From Methylacidiphilum caldifontis (GTDB lineage: Bacteria; Verrucomicrobiota; Verrucomicrobiia; Methylacidiphilales; Methylacidiphilaceae), in NCBI RefSeq assembly GCF_017310505.1, contig NZ_CP065957.1, forward strand, positions 930,001 through 994,000: a stretch of 64,000 nucleotides of DNA, read 5' to 3'. A program made the translations under genes and the position numbers. Position 1 is the first letter of the stretch; each line of letters starts with the position of its first letter. This document shows positions 18,786 to 28,295 of the stretch, piece after piece. The notes below the pieces were generated by a model. The model worked only from the letters and a program-made list of their open reading frames with translations, had not been told where the DNA came from and did no database searches.

Positions 18786-19814
18786 ATGCCTGAACTTCGT
18801 AAAGATCCATTTGTCTCTAATCGGTGGATAATTTTCTCTCCTGAAAGAAAACAAAGACCCGTTGAATTTAGTTCCACGGACAAGGAAAAGGGGAAAGAAC
18901 CTTTTGATGTTTTTTCATGGGGGAAAGAAAATCTTACCCCTCATGAAGTCTTTGCCTTGAGACCAAAAGGAGGCCTAAAAGACTCCCCGGGCTGGTCGGT
19001 ACGCGTCGTGCCCAACAAATATCCAGCGTTACGTATTGAAGGTGATCTTCAGGCCGAAGGCATAGGTATATTCGACCGGATGAATGGTATTGGAGCTCAT
19101 GAAGTCATTATAGAAAATCCTAATCCGGACATAGAACTCGAAGATCAAACCGTAGAAGGCATTGCTGGGGTACTCCAAGCTTATCGAGAAAGAATCCTTG
19201 ACCTACAACAAGATATCCGCTTCCGGTATATCCTCATTTTTAAAAACAAAGGCAGGCTAGCCGGAGCGACCCTTAAACATCCTCATTCTCAACTCATCGC
19301 TTTACCTATTGTCCCCAGGGAAATTAAGGAAAAGATTGAACAAGCTCGAAGGCATTTCGGCATAAAAGAAAGAGGTCTCTTTGCGGACGTTTTACGCGAA
19401 GAACTCCGGTCAGGAGAAAGAGTAATCATGGAAAATTCTTTTTTTGCAGCCTTTTGTCCATGGGCAAGCCGATTTCCTTTTGAAAGTTGGATTATGCCCA
19501 AATTTTCTTCTTTAGATTTTTCCACCCTTGACGACAATCAAATCATGCTTTTGAGTGACATCCTTCAAAACCTGCTCCGCCGACTGAAAAAAGGATTACA
19601 GAACCCCGATTACAACATGGTTCTGCAGACTGCACCGCTTCGAAACTCTCGACAGGATTACATGACCGCTGTAGAAGTGGATTTTCGTTGGCACATTGAA
19701 ATATTGCCCCGGATTTCTTACCTCGCTGGTTTTGAACTTGGCAGCGAATTTTTTATCAACCCGGTCTTCCCCGAAGAAGCCGCCGATTTTCTTCGACAAA
19801 TTCGTAAAATATAG
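18786..19814 (+). CDS. galT: Galactose-1-phosphate uridylyltransferase family protein
   Basis: A HIT-superfamily nucleotidyl transferase of 342 residues. The start MPELRKDPFVSNRWIIFSPER and the catalytic motif KHPHSQLIALP (about residues 163-173) are typical of GalT. Classical GalT swaps UMP between UDP-glucose and galactose-1-phosphate; homologues next to glycan enzymes may use other sugar nucleotides. The next two genes are GH57 proteins, so a role in glycogen or other alpha-glucan metabolism is reasonable. It starts the operon galT-GH57-GH57-lipoprotein. Confidence 0.85.
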   Translation: MPELRKDPFVSNRWIIFSPERKQRPVEFSSTDKEKGKEPFDVFSWGKENLTPHEVFALRPKGGLKDSPGWSVRVVPNKYPALRIEGDLQAEGIGIFDRMNGIGAHEVIIENPNPDIELEDQTVEGIAGVLQAYRERILDLQQDIRFRYILIFKNKGRLAGATLKHPHSQLIALPIVPREIKEKIEQARRHFGIKERGLFADVLREELRSGERVIMENSFFAAFCPWASRFPFESWIMPKFSSLDFSTLDDNQIMLLSDILQNLLRRLKKGLQNPDYNMVLQTAPLRNSRQDYMTAVEVDFRWHIEILPRISYLAGFELGSEFFINPVFPEEAADFLRQIRKI

Positions 19815-19850
19815 TTTTTTATGCTACACAGCTAAACCATTTTTATAGGT

Positions 19851-22013
19851 ATGAACATCCTCCTACTCTGGCACATGCATCAACCCGAATATACCGATTA
19901 TTCTAACAATGTGGCTCTTATGCCCTGGGTTAGGCTCCATTCCGTCCACAGTTATTTTGACATGGTGGAAATGGTCGGAAGATTTCCTGCTCTCAAAGTG
20001 ATTTTTAATTTCAGTCCAGTGCTTTTGGAACAGATCGAAAAATTGGTCAAAAAGGAGACAAAAGATTTCATTGAAATCTTAACCCGAATACCTGCCGACT
20101 CCCTAAACCAGTTCCAAAAACAAAAAATTCTAGAAAATTTCTTCAAAGCCAACTACGATACGCTTATCAGACCTATTCCCCGCTATTATGAGCTGCTCAA
20201 AAAAAGGGGAAAAGTCGTTAATTTTGCTCGACTTGAAGAATTAACCTCTCTATTTAGCACCCAAGATTTCCTGGATATCCAGGTATTTTATAACCTGGTA
20301 TGGTGCGGTTATGCTGCTCGCAAACGATATCCTCTGATAGAAGAGTTACGTAAACAAGGAGGTAATTACACAGAGGAGCAAAAAGAAGAGCTGCTTAAAA
20401 TTCATCATGAAATTCTTGCCTTGATCATCCCTAGCTACAAAGCTGCTCTTGAAAGAGGTCAGATAGAAATAACCATCTCCCCTTATTACCACCCGATTCT
20501 GCCCCTCATTTATGACACCAATTTCGCCCGAAGATGCATGCCCTATGTTAACTTGCCTTCACAATTCAAAGCTCCCGAAGATGCCCTCAACCAACTCAAA
20601 CTGGGCCAAGAAAAAATGAAAAGTGTGTTTGGACAACCGGCTCGTGGTGTTTGGCCTTCGGAAGGCTCGGTATGCCCAGAACTCATTCCCCTTTTTAAAG
20701 AAGCTGGCTTTGATTATTTTTTTACTGATGAATCTATCCTTTTCCGTAGCCTTGAACTTGATCCTCATTGGAGAGGTAAACATGAAGAGCACTTGCTCCT
20801 TTTTCAAGGTTGGAAAGTAGAGTTGCCTGAAGCTTCCCTTTTTGCTCTTTTCAGGGAGAGGCCTCTTTCCGACTTCATCGGCTTTAAAGCCTCTCAGAAC
20901 GATCCTAACCAAGCCGCCAATTTTTTGTTGCACAACCTAGAAAATACTTGCCGGCATATCGATCCTCGCAAAGGAGCCATCCTTTTAGCCCTTGATGGGG
21001 AAAACGCCTGGGAAGCTTTTCATGATGGCGGAGAAACTTTTCTGAGTTTTTTCTATCAGGGTCTTGTTAACCATCGTAATTTAAGGCCAATTTTGGCTAA
21101 AGAATATTTTGATGAGAATCCCCCAACCAATACCGTTCATAAACTCTATACAGGTTCCTGGATTAACGCCGATTTTGACATCTGGATAGGTGACAGCGAA
21201 GAAAACAAGGCCTGGGAGTGGATGGGTAAAACCAGAGAGTTTTTAATCAATAAATCTGGGCAAATTTCTATATCTTCTGAACTGAAAGCCAAGAGCTGGA
21301 AAAGTCTTTATGCCGCTGAAGGAAGCGATTGGTTTTGGTGGTATGGTCCTGATTTTTCTACCGACTCCGATCAGATTTTTGATGAACTTTTCCGCACGCA
21401 TCTCAAAAATGTCTATGGTTTTTTAGGCTTTACCCCTCCTCCTTACCTCGACATTCCAATCAACGTTCCCTCTCCTCCCGTTCCCTATACCTGCCCAAGG
21501 CTATACATTAGTCCAAAGCTCACAGGCAGGCTGGAGAACTACTTCGATTGGGTCGGATCAGGTTTTCTTGACATCTCCGTTCAACAAACTGCCATGTACC
21601 AAACAAACCGCATTGGCAAAAAACTGTTTTTTGGTTTTGACAAACAGAATTTTTACCTTCGGCTCGATTTAGCTGCAAAACCGGATATTGTTGTCGTCGA
21701 CTTTCTCTCTCCAAAATTACACCGTATTGAATGCCAGGCCATTGAGGATAAACAGTGGGAAAAAAAATTTTTAGCCATTGACCAAACTGGCACTTTCCAA
21801 CCTGTTCAAGCAACAATCGAGGCTTTCTGGGATGATTTTTTCATCCTATCCGCCGAACTCGCTGCTTTACAATGGGAAAAAAACAATCAAGTCAGTTTTT
21901 TTGTCAGAATACTTGACCAAAACCATCTGGGGCTGGAAAGATATCCTGAAAAAGGAACAATAGATTTTATTTTTCCTTCCGAAGATTTTGAGTTACAACA
22001 ATGGTTTATTTAA
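19851..22013 (+). CDS. Glycoside hydrolase family 57 protein
   Basis: A 720-residue GH57 protein with the N-terminal signature LLWHMHQPEYTD, region GQIEITISPYYHPILPLI, the nucleophile region ARGVWPSEGSVCPEL (Glu) and the acid/base region LLALDGENAWEAF (Asp). Both catalytic residues thus seem present. The C-terminal about 230 residues form an extra domain. GH57 enzymes act on alpha-1,4 or alpha-1,6 glucans in thermophiles, as amylases, branching or transferase enzymes; the exact specificity is not readable. It overlaps the next GH57 gene by 13 bases. No signal peptide is present, so it is likely cytoplasmic and works on stored glycogen. Confidence 0.88.
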   Translation: MNILLLWHMHQPEYTDYSNNVALMPWVRLHSVHSYFDMVEMVGRFPALKVIFNFSPVLLEQIEKLVKKETKDFIEILTRIPADSLNQFQKQKILENFFKANYDTLIRPIPRYYELLKKRGKVVNFARLEELTSLFSTQDFLDIQVFYNLVWCGYAARKRYPLIEELRKQGGNYTEEQKEELLKIHHEILALIIPSYKAALERGQIEITISPYYHPILPLIYDTNFARRCMPYVNLPSQFKAPEDALNQLKLGQEKMKSVFGQPARGVWPSEGSVCPELIPLFKEAGFDYFFTDESILFRSLELDPHWRGKHEEHLLLFQGWKVELPEASLFALFRERPLSDFIGFKASQNDPNQAANFLLHNLENTCRHIDPRKGAILLALDGENAWEAFHDGGETFLSFFYQGLVNHRNLRPILAKEYFDENPPTNTVHKLYTGSWINADFDIWIGDSEENKAWEWMGKTREFLINKSGQISISSELKAKSWKSLYAAEGSDWFWWYGPDFSTDSDQIFDELFRTHLKNVYGFLGFTPPPYLDIPINVPSPPVPYTCPRLYISPKLTGRLENYFDWVGSGFLDISVQQTAMYQTNRIGKKLFFGFDKQNFYLRLDLAAKPDIVVVDFLSPKLHRIECQAIEDKQWEKKFLAIDQTGTFQPVQATIEAFWDDFFILSAELAALQWEKNNQVSFFVRILDQNHLGLERYPEKGTIDFIFPSEDFELQQWFI

Positions 22014-24043
22014 AACAGATTAATATTCTTTGGATTGTCCATTTTCATCAACCTAACGGAGTTTTCCCTGAAACCTATAAAAAATTTACTCAAAAAGCCA
22101 CTCTCCCTTTCCTGTACTCCATAAACAATCATCCAAAGGTTAAACTTTCTCTTCATTTTAGTGGCAATTACCTTGTTTACCTTCAAAACGAAAACAAAGA
22201 AGTCATTGATCTACTCCGGAAAATGGTTGAAGATGGGCAGATTGAATTGCTCGGAGGAGGCTTTTATGAACCCATTTTCTGTTTCCTTTCCCGAGAAGAC
22301 AGCTTGCTTCAACTCCAAAAACTCCATCAGTTTATTGCCGATCATCTCGGTTTTTCTCCAAAAGGTGCCTGGCTTGCTGAATCTGTCTGGGAACCTTACT
22401 TTGTTGAGCTCCTTGCTCAATCTGGATATCAGTATACAATCCTGGAAGACAGTCTTTTTGAAAATGCAGGATTATTACCAGCTGAAATAAAGCATCCTTT
22501 TCTTACCCAATTTAACCGACATTCAATTTATGTCTTTGGTTACCATTCCCTTTTTTCAAAGGAAATCCCTTTCAAGGAAATCAAGGATATCCACCCTTCG
22601 TTTGTGCAAATCAGCCATAGAGAGGGGATGCAGATTGTTTGTATCGCCCAGAGTGGAGAACTCTATGGTTTCTGGCCGGATACAAGGGAGCAGGTTTACC
22701 AAAAGCATAGGCTTGAAGACTGGTTGCATTACCTGGATGAAAATTCAAGCTGGATTCAGACTCGGTTCCCCTCCGAATTTATCGATGGCTACTGGCCTGT
22801 TATTTCCCTGCCTTCGGGAGGCAGAAAGGAGCTTCAGCCTTTTTGTTTGCCCCATAGGGCAACTTTAGAATTTGTTTCTGCACAAAATGACCTGAAATTG
22901 CGGTTTGATGCCGATAGGTTTCTCAAATTTTTTAAGGGGGGCAACTGGTTGACTTTTCTTTCTAAGTATCCTGAAGCCAATTATATCCATAAGCGGATGT
23001 TGCAGGTTAGTGAAAAGATCCGATCCCTTCCTAGGGAATTACAGGAGGATATTTATGACTCTATCCTGGCAAGCCAGGGACACACCGTTTACTGGCATGC
23101 TTACAAGGATGGACTTTTTGGAAATTATATCCGTGATAATGCTTTTTCTCATATCTTGAATGCTGAAAAGATGATCAGGGAAAGAGCACCTCAGCTCTTC
23201 AGTCCAATCGAGAATGAGGATTTTGATGCGGATAAATTCCCAGAAATTTTTCTGCGCTCTTCTCGTTGTTCTGTATGTATAAAACCACTACTTGGAGGCT
23301 CAATCACCGAATTTAATTTTCTGCCCACTTCCTATAACCTGTCCAACACACTGAGAAGACATCCCTGTTTTTTCCCTGAACCTATACCTCCAGATATGTA
23401 TGCAGAAGACTGGCATCAAAGAACGGTCTTCCTCGATCACTTTGTTCCCTTAAGTACTTCTTTGTATGATTTTGTGAGTGGATCTTTTTTGGAATACGGG
23501 GATTTCGTCAATCAGCCCTACGAGATCATCAATACCGCAGAAACAGCAAAGGGATATACCGTGCTTCTTGAAAGAAAGGGAGGTTTGTATTTTACAACTA
23601 ACAAATTCAATTTTACGATCAGCAAGGAATATACCCTTACTCCAAGCGATGAACTCCACCTCCTATACACGATAACCAATGAAGATAACATCCCTATAGA
23701 GCTTTTGTTTTGTTGTGAAATCAACTACTCGATTCTTTCAATTGATTCTCCTGACCGCTACATTTTGATTAACGGAAAGAAAATGACCCCTGGAATGGCT
23801 TTTGAAGAAGAGAAAGTCAGGGAATGGACAATTGTCGATGAAACCCGCAAAGTAAAATGGCAATGGTATTTAGCAGATGGACCTCTCCACCTATTTCACT
23901 TTCCCTTATATACTTTAAATTATGAGAGAGGTTTATTTGGTAAAGATTACCAGGGTTCGACTTTTGAAATATTAAAACCTTTCCATCTTTATCCTAGGGA
24001 AAAAATGGAGCTCAAAATATTTTCAAAATTTGCAAATTCCTAG
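22001..24043 (+). CDS. GH57 family, 4-alpha-glucanotransferase-like; acid/base Asp possibly missing
   Basis: The 680-residue protein starts with [15 protein letters not shown], has [15 protein letters not shown] and the nucleophile Glu region [12 protein letters not shown], followed by the beta-sandwich domains found in Thermococcus 4-alpha-glucanotransferase (DUF1925/DUF1926 type). In those enzymes the catalytic Asp sits in a segment like HDDGEKFG. The matching place here reads [12 protein letters not shown], with Ser or Gln where Asp is expected (by-eye alignment). It could be inactive, regulatory, or use another residue. It is translationally coupled to the preceding GH57 gene. Confidence 0.82.
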   Translation: MVYLKQINILWIVHFHQPNGVFPETYKKFTQKATLPFLYSINNHPKVKLSLHFSGNYLVYLQNENKEVIDLLRKMVEDGQIELLGGGFYEPIFCFLSREDSLLQLQKLHQFIADHLGFSPKGAWLAESVWEPYFVELLAQSGYQYTILEDSLFENAGLLPAEIKHPFLTQFNRHSIYVFGYHSLFSKEIPFKEIKDIHPSFVQISHREGMQIVCIAQSGELYGFWPDTREQVYQKHRLEDWLHYLDENSSWIQTRFPSEFIDGYWPVISLPSGGRKELQPFCLPHRATLEFVSAQNDLKLRFDADRFLKFFKGGNWLTFLSKYPEANYIHKRMLQVSEKIRSLPRELQEDIYDSILASQGHTVYWHAYKDGLFGNYIRDNAFSHILNAEKMIRERAPQLFSPIENEDFDADKFPEIFLRSSRCSVCIKPLLGGSITEFNFLPTSYNLSNTLRRHPCFFPEPIPPDMYAEDWHQRTVFLDHFVPLSTSLYDFVSGSFLEYGDFVNQPYEIINTAETAKGYTVLLERKGGLYFTTNKFNFTISKEYTLTPSDELHLLYTITNEDNIPIELLFCCEINYSILSIDSPDRYILINGKKMTPGMAFEEEKVREWTIVDETRKVKWQWYLADGPLHLFHFPLYTLNYERGLFGKDYQGSTFEILKPFHLYPREKMELKIFSKFANS

Positions 24044-24083
24044 ATTGAATTTTTTTAAAAAGTTTCGTAGCCTTCCTCACAAG

Positions 24084-24500
24084 GTGAAAAAAGTATTGAT
24101 ATTATTCATTTCTTGTTCATTTGTTTTTTTAGCTTGTTCCAATAAATCTAAGAAAATTGAATCGGAGGGAACCAGGGGTGCTAAAGCGGGGAAATTGCCA
24201 GAAAAAGCAAACCAACCCCAATCTGGGAGTACTGCGGGTACAACAGGCGAAAGTGTAGCCGGAAGCCCTTCGACTTCAAATCCTCCTGTTTCTGGAGAAT
24301 ACAAACCATGGGGATCATCTGGAGGCTCAGCCGGGCAACAAACCACAAGCAAATATCCTAAAGGCATTTCTGTTCCGGGAAAGCCAGGTTATGTGAAGAG
24401 TCCCTACGCTCCAGATGCAGGACTGGTCGATGTCAGAGGGTTTCCCCCTGGCACGGAAGTCAGATGTCCTTATACAGGCAAGATTTTCGTCGTTCCCTAA
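24084..24500 (+). CDS. Small putative lipoprotein, Gly/Ser/Pro-rich
   Basis: No family recognised. GTG at 24084 gives a short lipoprotein signal ([17 protein letters not shown]) with a lipobox FLAC and mature Cys; a TTG start at 24030 would add an unlikely 18 residues in front. The middle is low-complexity (Gly, Ser, Thr, Pro, Lys). The C-terminus has a more conserved look: [16 protein letters not shown], a possible structured patch with one Cys. It follows the GH57 genes closely and may be cotranscribed. It is probably attached to a membrane facing the periplasm. Confidence 0.65.
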   Translation: MKKVLILFISCSFVFLACSNKSKKIESEGTRGAKAGKLPEKANQPQSGSTAGTTGESVAGSPSTSNPPVSGEYKPWGSSGGSAGQQTTSKYPKGISVPGKPGYVKSPYAPDAGLVDVRGFPPGTEVRCPYTGKIFVVP

Positions 24501-24532
24501 TCTCGACAAATCTTAGATAGCCGATTAACTGC

Positions 24533-24571
24533 CCAGGCAGGAAACCAATTAATCTTTCATTTCCTGCCTGG
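24533..24571. terminator. Hairpin downstream of the lipoprotein gene
   Basis: CCAGGCAGGAAA (24533-24544) pairs perfectly with TTTCCTGCCTGG (24560-24571) around a 15-base loop. It lies 33 bases after the lipoprotein stop and may end that transcript, but no U-run follows, so it is not a textbook terminator. One arm directly adjoins the end of the decayed TnpB element, at the place where a guide would begin. Confidence 0.45.
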
Positions 24572-24573
24572 CA

Positions 24574-25620
24574 ATGAACTACTTCCCCCAACCTGATGGT
24601 ATGGCGTGAGTTTCGCGCTTCTACGGGAGTGCCGGGTTGCCTGGAAGGCTTGCCGGTCTTACCTCCCTCCACGCCTTGGCCGGTTCCCGGCCACCAATCT
24701 GTTTCATGACCCAGCTCAAAAGCAGCTTGGCGGCATTCTCATCACCTGAACAAGATGCGCCACAAGGACAATCATGCCAGCGCTGCGACAAGGGCTTTTT
24801 CTGCAGCCTGCCGCACAGCTGTCAGCGCTGGCTGGGCTTAAGCTTGCGGCTATCCGCCTTCATCGCCCAGCCACCAGCCTCTTGCACTTTGTACCTGAGC
24901 ATCTGATGGAACATGCCGGCTGCGGCATCGAAAATGCCGCGGTTTAAGCCTCTCTTATACGCGCCGCCCAAAGCCGTCATCCCACGAATGTTCAACTGCT
25001 CCAGCCCCAAAACCGCAAAGGTGGCCACAAGCCAAGCGCTGGCCTGGTGGAGAAAATCCCGGCGCTGGTTGGTCACCTTTTCATGCAATCTGCCCAAAAG
25101 GGCGTATTCTTTCCTCAGACGGTTGGAGAGGGGAAAGCCTTTCATCTTGCCGCTGGCCTTTTTCGCCTCTTCCTCCTTGCGGCAGATGCGTTTTTGTACG
25201 GCGCCGATTCGTTCTAGAGAGCACTGCAAATGCCGGGGATTTTCGATCCGCTCCACCCCTTCCGGCGTGGCCAGGGTGGCGAACGTTTCCACACCCCAAT
25301 CCAGGCCACCGATCCGTTCCCCATGTAATCTCTTGGGCTCGCACTCCACCGTAACCGAGGCGTACCCTGTGCCGCGGCGGTGCAGAATCTCGCAGGTTTT
25401 GGGCGCGTCAACCCTCCGGGCCTTGCCTCGGATGCGATGGGGTTACAAGACCCACGGAGATGGTTGGCGCTTGCTTCCCGGTCCTGGGATAAAACACGGC
25501 AAGGTGCGCAGGGACAAAACACGCCGGACTGATCGCCCTGACGGACGATAGCGCCGCTTCACCACCACCTAAATCGCCGCCCGATTATAGGTGGAGCACT
25601 GCGGCGTAGGCTTGGGTAGA
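24574..25620 (-). mobile_element. Decayed TnpB-bearing IS element
   Basis: A GC-rich block between the lipoprotein gene and the DUF5069 gene, unlike its AT-rich neighbours. It contains a broken tnpB (minus strand) and a right end (24574-24620) that recurs alone at 5526-5580. No tnpA remnant is evident. The boundary near 25620 is a guess from the change in base composition. The tnpB sequence differs from the intact IS at 7.6-9.4 kb, so this is a second, older element type. Confidence 0.75.
24621..25440 (-). pseudogene. tnpB pseudogene
   Basis: The longest open piece (25440 to 24822) encodes RRVDAPKTCEILHRRGTGYA, then GGLDWGVETFATLATPEG with the first RuvC Asp and VLGLEQLNIRGMTALGG with the Glu. 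After KLKPSQR the frame meets TGA at 24822-24824, where the first zinc-finger Cys (TGC) is expected; it then continues in the same frame with QLCGRLQKKP, HDCPCGASC and DENAAKLLLSWV to a TAG at 24621. Upstream there is another in-frame stop near 25447 and frame changes in the N-terminal part. It cannot make a full TnpB. Confidence 0.8.
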
Positions 25621-25737
25621 CTAATGACCGCAAGCCACTCATACCTAGAGAATAAATGAGCAAATAGAGAACATAAGCTCAATATAGAAAAAACCGGTGT
25701 TCCACTTTTGTTGGCCTCTGCAAGTTTAAGATATTTT

Positions 25738-26181
25738 TTAGGGCTTACCCCCAAAACTCACATAATCGTCAAGATCGAGTAGATCAAACCAACTCAAAAT
25801 ATCCACCCGTTGAGGAGCAATTTTTTCAAGGGTTTCCATGAAAAACTTCCTGGATTCTCGATCCATAGGACCACTATTTTCCTGAAACTTTGACCAACTT
25901 TCTATCTGCCAAGCAGCTAAAGAAGAAAGGGTTAAAACTTCCTCCAAGACCTCTTGGTCAGACTGAGCTCGATGTAAAATATCCAAGAATTGTTTATCAC
26001 TAATGCCAATAAAAGAAAAAAGTCTTTGATCCATCGGGCAATTAAACTTATATTCTCCAATTTTCCCAGCAATAAAGGCTCTGCCCTTATCAATTGCCCG
26101 TGGAAGAAGGACAAATCCTCCCAGCCTTACTCGCGGGCTGCGTGGCGGATGTTGTGTAAGATCAAAAGGATCATAATCCAT
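25738..26181 (-). CDS. DUF5069 family protein
   Basis: A 147-residue soluble protein with the family opening DLTQHPPRSPRVRLGGFVLL, then PRAIDKGRAFIAGKIGEY and NCPMDQRLFSFIGI. Members occur mainly in Verrucomicrobia and Planctomycetes, and their function is unknown to me. It lies downstream of coxB on the same strand, 62 bases away, and might be read from the oxidase transcript. Nothing ties it directly to respiration. Confidence 0.8.
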   Translation of the reverse strand: MDYDPFDLTQHPPRSPRVRLGGFVLLPRAIDKGRAFIAGKIGEYKFNCPMDQRLFSFIGISDKQFLDILHRAQSDQEVLEEVLTLSSLAAWQIESWSKFQENSGPMDRESRKFFMETLEKIAPQRVDILSWFDLLDLDDYVSFGGKP

Positions 26182-26243
26182 AAATCATTGGAAAGTCCTT
26201 GATAAAGAAAACCCAAAAAAGAGCGTCTTCTAGAAAAAATTCT

Positions 26244-27044
26244 TTAGTGCCGATCCAATTGAGCAACGACCGATTTCTGTGCTGGGCTACTGTCAGCGTT
26301 CATTTCAGCCATCTGTTTAAGCCAGTTATTATACTCTTCCACTGATTCGACCACCAGATAGCCTTTCATGGCGAAATGCCCTACGCCACAAAGCTGCCCA
26401 CATGCAATCTCGAATCGACCCGTTTTAATGGGTGTAAACCATAGAGGAATGGTTAATCCAGGAATAGCATCCCTTTGTATGCGCATCTGTATAATATAGA
26501 AATTGTGCACCACATCTTTAGATCCAATTTGTACCAAAAGAGGCTTTCCAACTGGAACATGCATTTCGTTCATGGTCACGATATCATCTTTGGAAGCTGG
26601 ATCATTTTTATCTAGCCCGATGGGATTCATAGGATCAATGAGGAAATTATCACGTCTTCCAAGTTTTCCGTCTGCACCTGGGTAATGGAAAAGCCATCCA
26701 AATTGTTGAGCTATAGCTTCCACAACAATCGCTTCCGAAACTGATGGTGGATTTAAAACCCGCTTCCCCCATAAAGGTATGGAAAAGCCAAACAGTAAAA
26801 CCATTTCGACAAAGATGACACCCCACTCCAAATGTTTAGGCCAATCCGCCTTTAATCCTTCATAATTTGCCTGAGGATGCTTCTTTTTCGAAAATTTAAA
26901 GAGTGAGTACACGAAAAAAGAGGACCAAATTACAAAAAGGATGAGCATAAACCAAAGTATCAGTTCCAGAAACTGATCAACCTGGTGCCCATGTTCAGCG
27001 GCATTAGGAGAAATACCTGTAAGTTCGAGCAAAAGTGCAATCAT
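26244..27044 (-). CDS. coxB: Cytochrome c oxidase subunit II (CuA)
   Basis: Subunit II accepts electrons from cytochrome c at its binuclear CuA centre and passes them to subunit I. Two N-terminal membrane helices precede a periplasmic cupredoxin domain. The CuA ligands are visible: His in VVHNFYIIQMR, and CGQLCGVGHFAM with both Cys, His and Met. The aromatic segment FGWLFHYPGADGKLG matches the electron-entry tryptophan region. It has no fused cytochrome c domain, so a separate cytochrome must deliver electrons. It is distal in the oxidase cluster, after small membrane proteins. Confidence 0.94.
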   Translation of the reverse strand: MIALLLELTGISPNAAEHGHQVDQFLELILWFMLILFVIWSSFFVYSLFKFSKKKHPQANYEGLKADWPKHLEWGVIFVEMVLLFGFSIPLWGKRVLNPPSVSEAIVVEAIAQQFGWLFHYPGADGKLGRRDNFLIDPMNPIGLDKNDPASKDDIVTMNEMHVPVGKPLLVQIGSKDVVHNFYIIQMRIQRDAIPGLTIPLWFTPIKTGRFEIACGQLCGVGHFAMKGYLVVESVEEYNNWLKQMAEMNADSSPAQKSVVAQLDRH

Positions 27045-27065
27045 CGTTCTCTTTCCTTGTTTATC

Positions 27066-27347
27066 TTATCCACGTTCAACATTCAGCTCAGCATTCGACT
27101 CTTCAGTTTTGCAGTCTTGAAGACAACTATTTTCACTATTCAAGGCAGCTTCTTTTTTGCTCATTTTTACAAAAAAAGAAATGAAAAGCCCGAAAACTAA
27201 ACCTAATAAAGCCAGTAAAAAAAGGACAGCTGGCAACATTCCTCTAGTGGCATTAGAATTTGGTACTGAGCAAATACCACAAGAGAAGGCTTTATCAACG
27301 CTCAATGGAAGCAACGATAATAGACAACTCACTAAGCCGATTTTCAT
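27066..27347 (-). CDS. Small exported or membrane protein in oxidase cluster
   Basis: Not recognised. The 93 residues carry a signal-like N-terminus (MKIGLVSCLLSLLPLSVDKAF), a short loop with two cysteines (SCGICSVPN), one membrane helix (about 37-60) and a charged tail with two further cysteines (SCLQDCK). The Cys pair could bind metal or form a disulfide, but this is speculation. It lies between coxB and another small membrane protein in the same direction, so it likely belongs to the oxidase operon. Confidence 0.6.
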   Translation of the reverse strand: MKIGLVSCLLSLLPLSVDKAFSCGICSVPNSNATRGMLPAVLFLLALLGLVFGLFISFFVKMSKKEAALNSENSCLQDCKTEESNAELNVERG

Positions 27348-27395
27348 ATCCTTCTCCTTGTTTCTTTTTTCCCAATCCCTCTCTCCCCTTTACTT

Positions 27396-27728
27396 TTATC
27401 TCTCATTTTTCCAAAGCTTTTCTTCCTCACTCTCTTCTTCCTGCAAATAGAGGAACTCCGCATAATCAGGAAGTGGCTTTTTCGTTTTCCTGACGAGGTA
27501 ATAAATAAAACTACCCACGGCCAGCCATATGATGAGTACAAAGAAAGCCAAGAAAAATCCTACCCAATCCTCTTTCTGAATTTGCTCGGTAGATCCAGTC
27601 ATGGAAAAAATTCTTTGATCATGACTCCAAGATTGAATGAGAAAAAGAAAAAGGATGATAGCCATGACCACCAGGCCATATCTCATTTTTCTTTTAGGTT
27701 TTGGATCAAGCTCGAGCATCTTCATCAT
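27396..27728 (-). CDS. Small two-helix membrane protein in oxidase cluster
   Basis: Not recognised by family. The 110 residues have a basic N-terminus, a helix at about 17-34, a periplasmic loop, a second helix at about 51-76, and a highly acidic C-terminal tail (EEESEEEK). Topology predicts both ends in the cytoplasm. It is one base downstream of the next small membrane gene (27730-27936), so it is very probably cotranscribed. A role in oxidase assembly or as an accessory subunit is inference. Confidence 0.65.
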   Translation of the reverse strand: MMKMLELDPKPKRKMRYGLVVMAIILFLFLIQSWSHDQRIFSMTGSTEQIQKEDWVGFFLAFFVLIIWLAVGSFIYYLVRKTKKPLPDYAEFLYLQEEESEEEKLWKNER

Positions 27729-27729
27729 A

Positions 27730-27936
27730 TCAATAAATTTTCAACTTTTTCATTTTGAGCACAAACCATACTCCATAAATAACGGCTAAGATCCCCAAAA
27801 GAAAAGAACCTACCCCTAAGCCAATATAAAGAAGCTCTTGACTGCTAAAATAGCTATAGATAGCCCATGCCCCAAAAGTCAGGAAAAGTAAGATGGCCAG
27901 TGTTATAAAAACAAGGTGAAATTGTCGCAGAGACAT
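27730..27936 (-). CDS. Small two-helix membrane protein in oxidase cluster
   Basis: The ATG at 27936 (MSLRQFHLVFITLAIL) has a good ribosome site (AAAAGGAGAAAAAT) and is preferred over an upstream start at 27969 that overlaps the preceding gene. The product has 68 residues with two membrane helices and a basic end (KMKKLKIY). Similar tiny proteins often sit in oxidase operons; I do not know a precise family. Confidence 0.6.
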   Translation of the reverse strand: MSLRQFHLVFITLAILLFLTFGAWAIYSYFSSQELLYIGLGVGSFLLGILAVIYGVWFVLKMKKLKIY

Positions 27937-27949
27937 ATTTTTCTCCTTT

Positions 27950-28246
27950 TTATTTTCCAATAGAGTCAAAATAAGAAGCCACTAATAATAAAAATAAAGC
28001 CAATACAAAGAGAACCGCAAGACCTATAAGGTGATGGATTGTCTTTTTTTCCCAAAAAATGTGCATGAGAATACCTAAAGCTAAAAGAGCCTGGACGCCA
28101 GCAATTACAAGTCCTGCTGCTATGTTCCCTCCTCCCAAGTGAAGATAGGAAACAGCAACATTAACTATTGCCAGGACAACCAAAAACCCAAAAACGATAA
28201 AATAGGATTTAATCCGCTTTTTTTCCTCATGTATTTCTTCGCTCAT
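27950..28246 (-). CDS. Cytochrome c oxidase subunit IV-like (CoxD/CtaF type)
   Basis: A 98-residue, three-helix membrane protein with the pattern of prokaryotic subunit IV: basic N-terminus, KSYFIVFGFLVVLAIVNVAV, a middle helix with ALLALGILMHIFWEKK, and a last helix LAVLFVLALFLLLVASYF. The HIFWEKK after helix 2 is close to family members (MH..E). It follows coxC by about 50 bases. The subunit helps stabilise the oxidase but has no cofactor. Confidence 0.8.
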   Translation of the reverse strand: MSEEIHEEKKRIKSYFIVFGFLVVLAIVNVAVSYLHLGGGNIAAGLVIAGVQALLALGILMHIFWEKKTIHHLIGLAVLFVLALFLLLVASYFDSIGK

Positions 28247-28295
28247 TGACTATAGTCTCCTCTATTCCTAATAACTATTTAATCTTTCTTTATCC

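Noticed and set aside
24822-24824. TGA at the zinc-finger Cys as a selenocysteine codon
   Set aside because: No SECIS-like hairpin is evident, other stops and frame changes break the same gene, and selenocysteine is not known in TnpB.
24822-25349. A possible intact 175-residue TnpB-like protein
   Set aside because: It lacks the zinc finger and final catalytic Asp, has no proper start, and continues past a stop in the same frame; it is a pseudogene piece.
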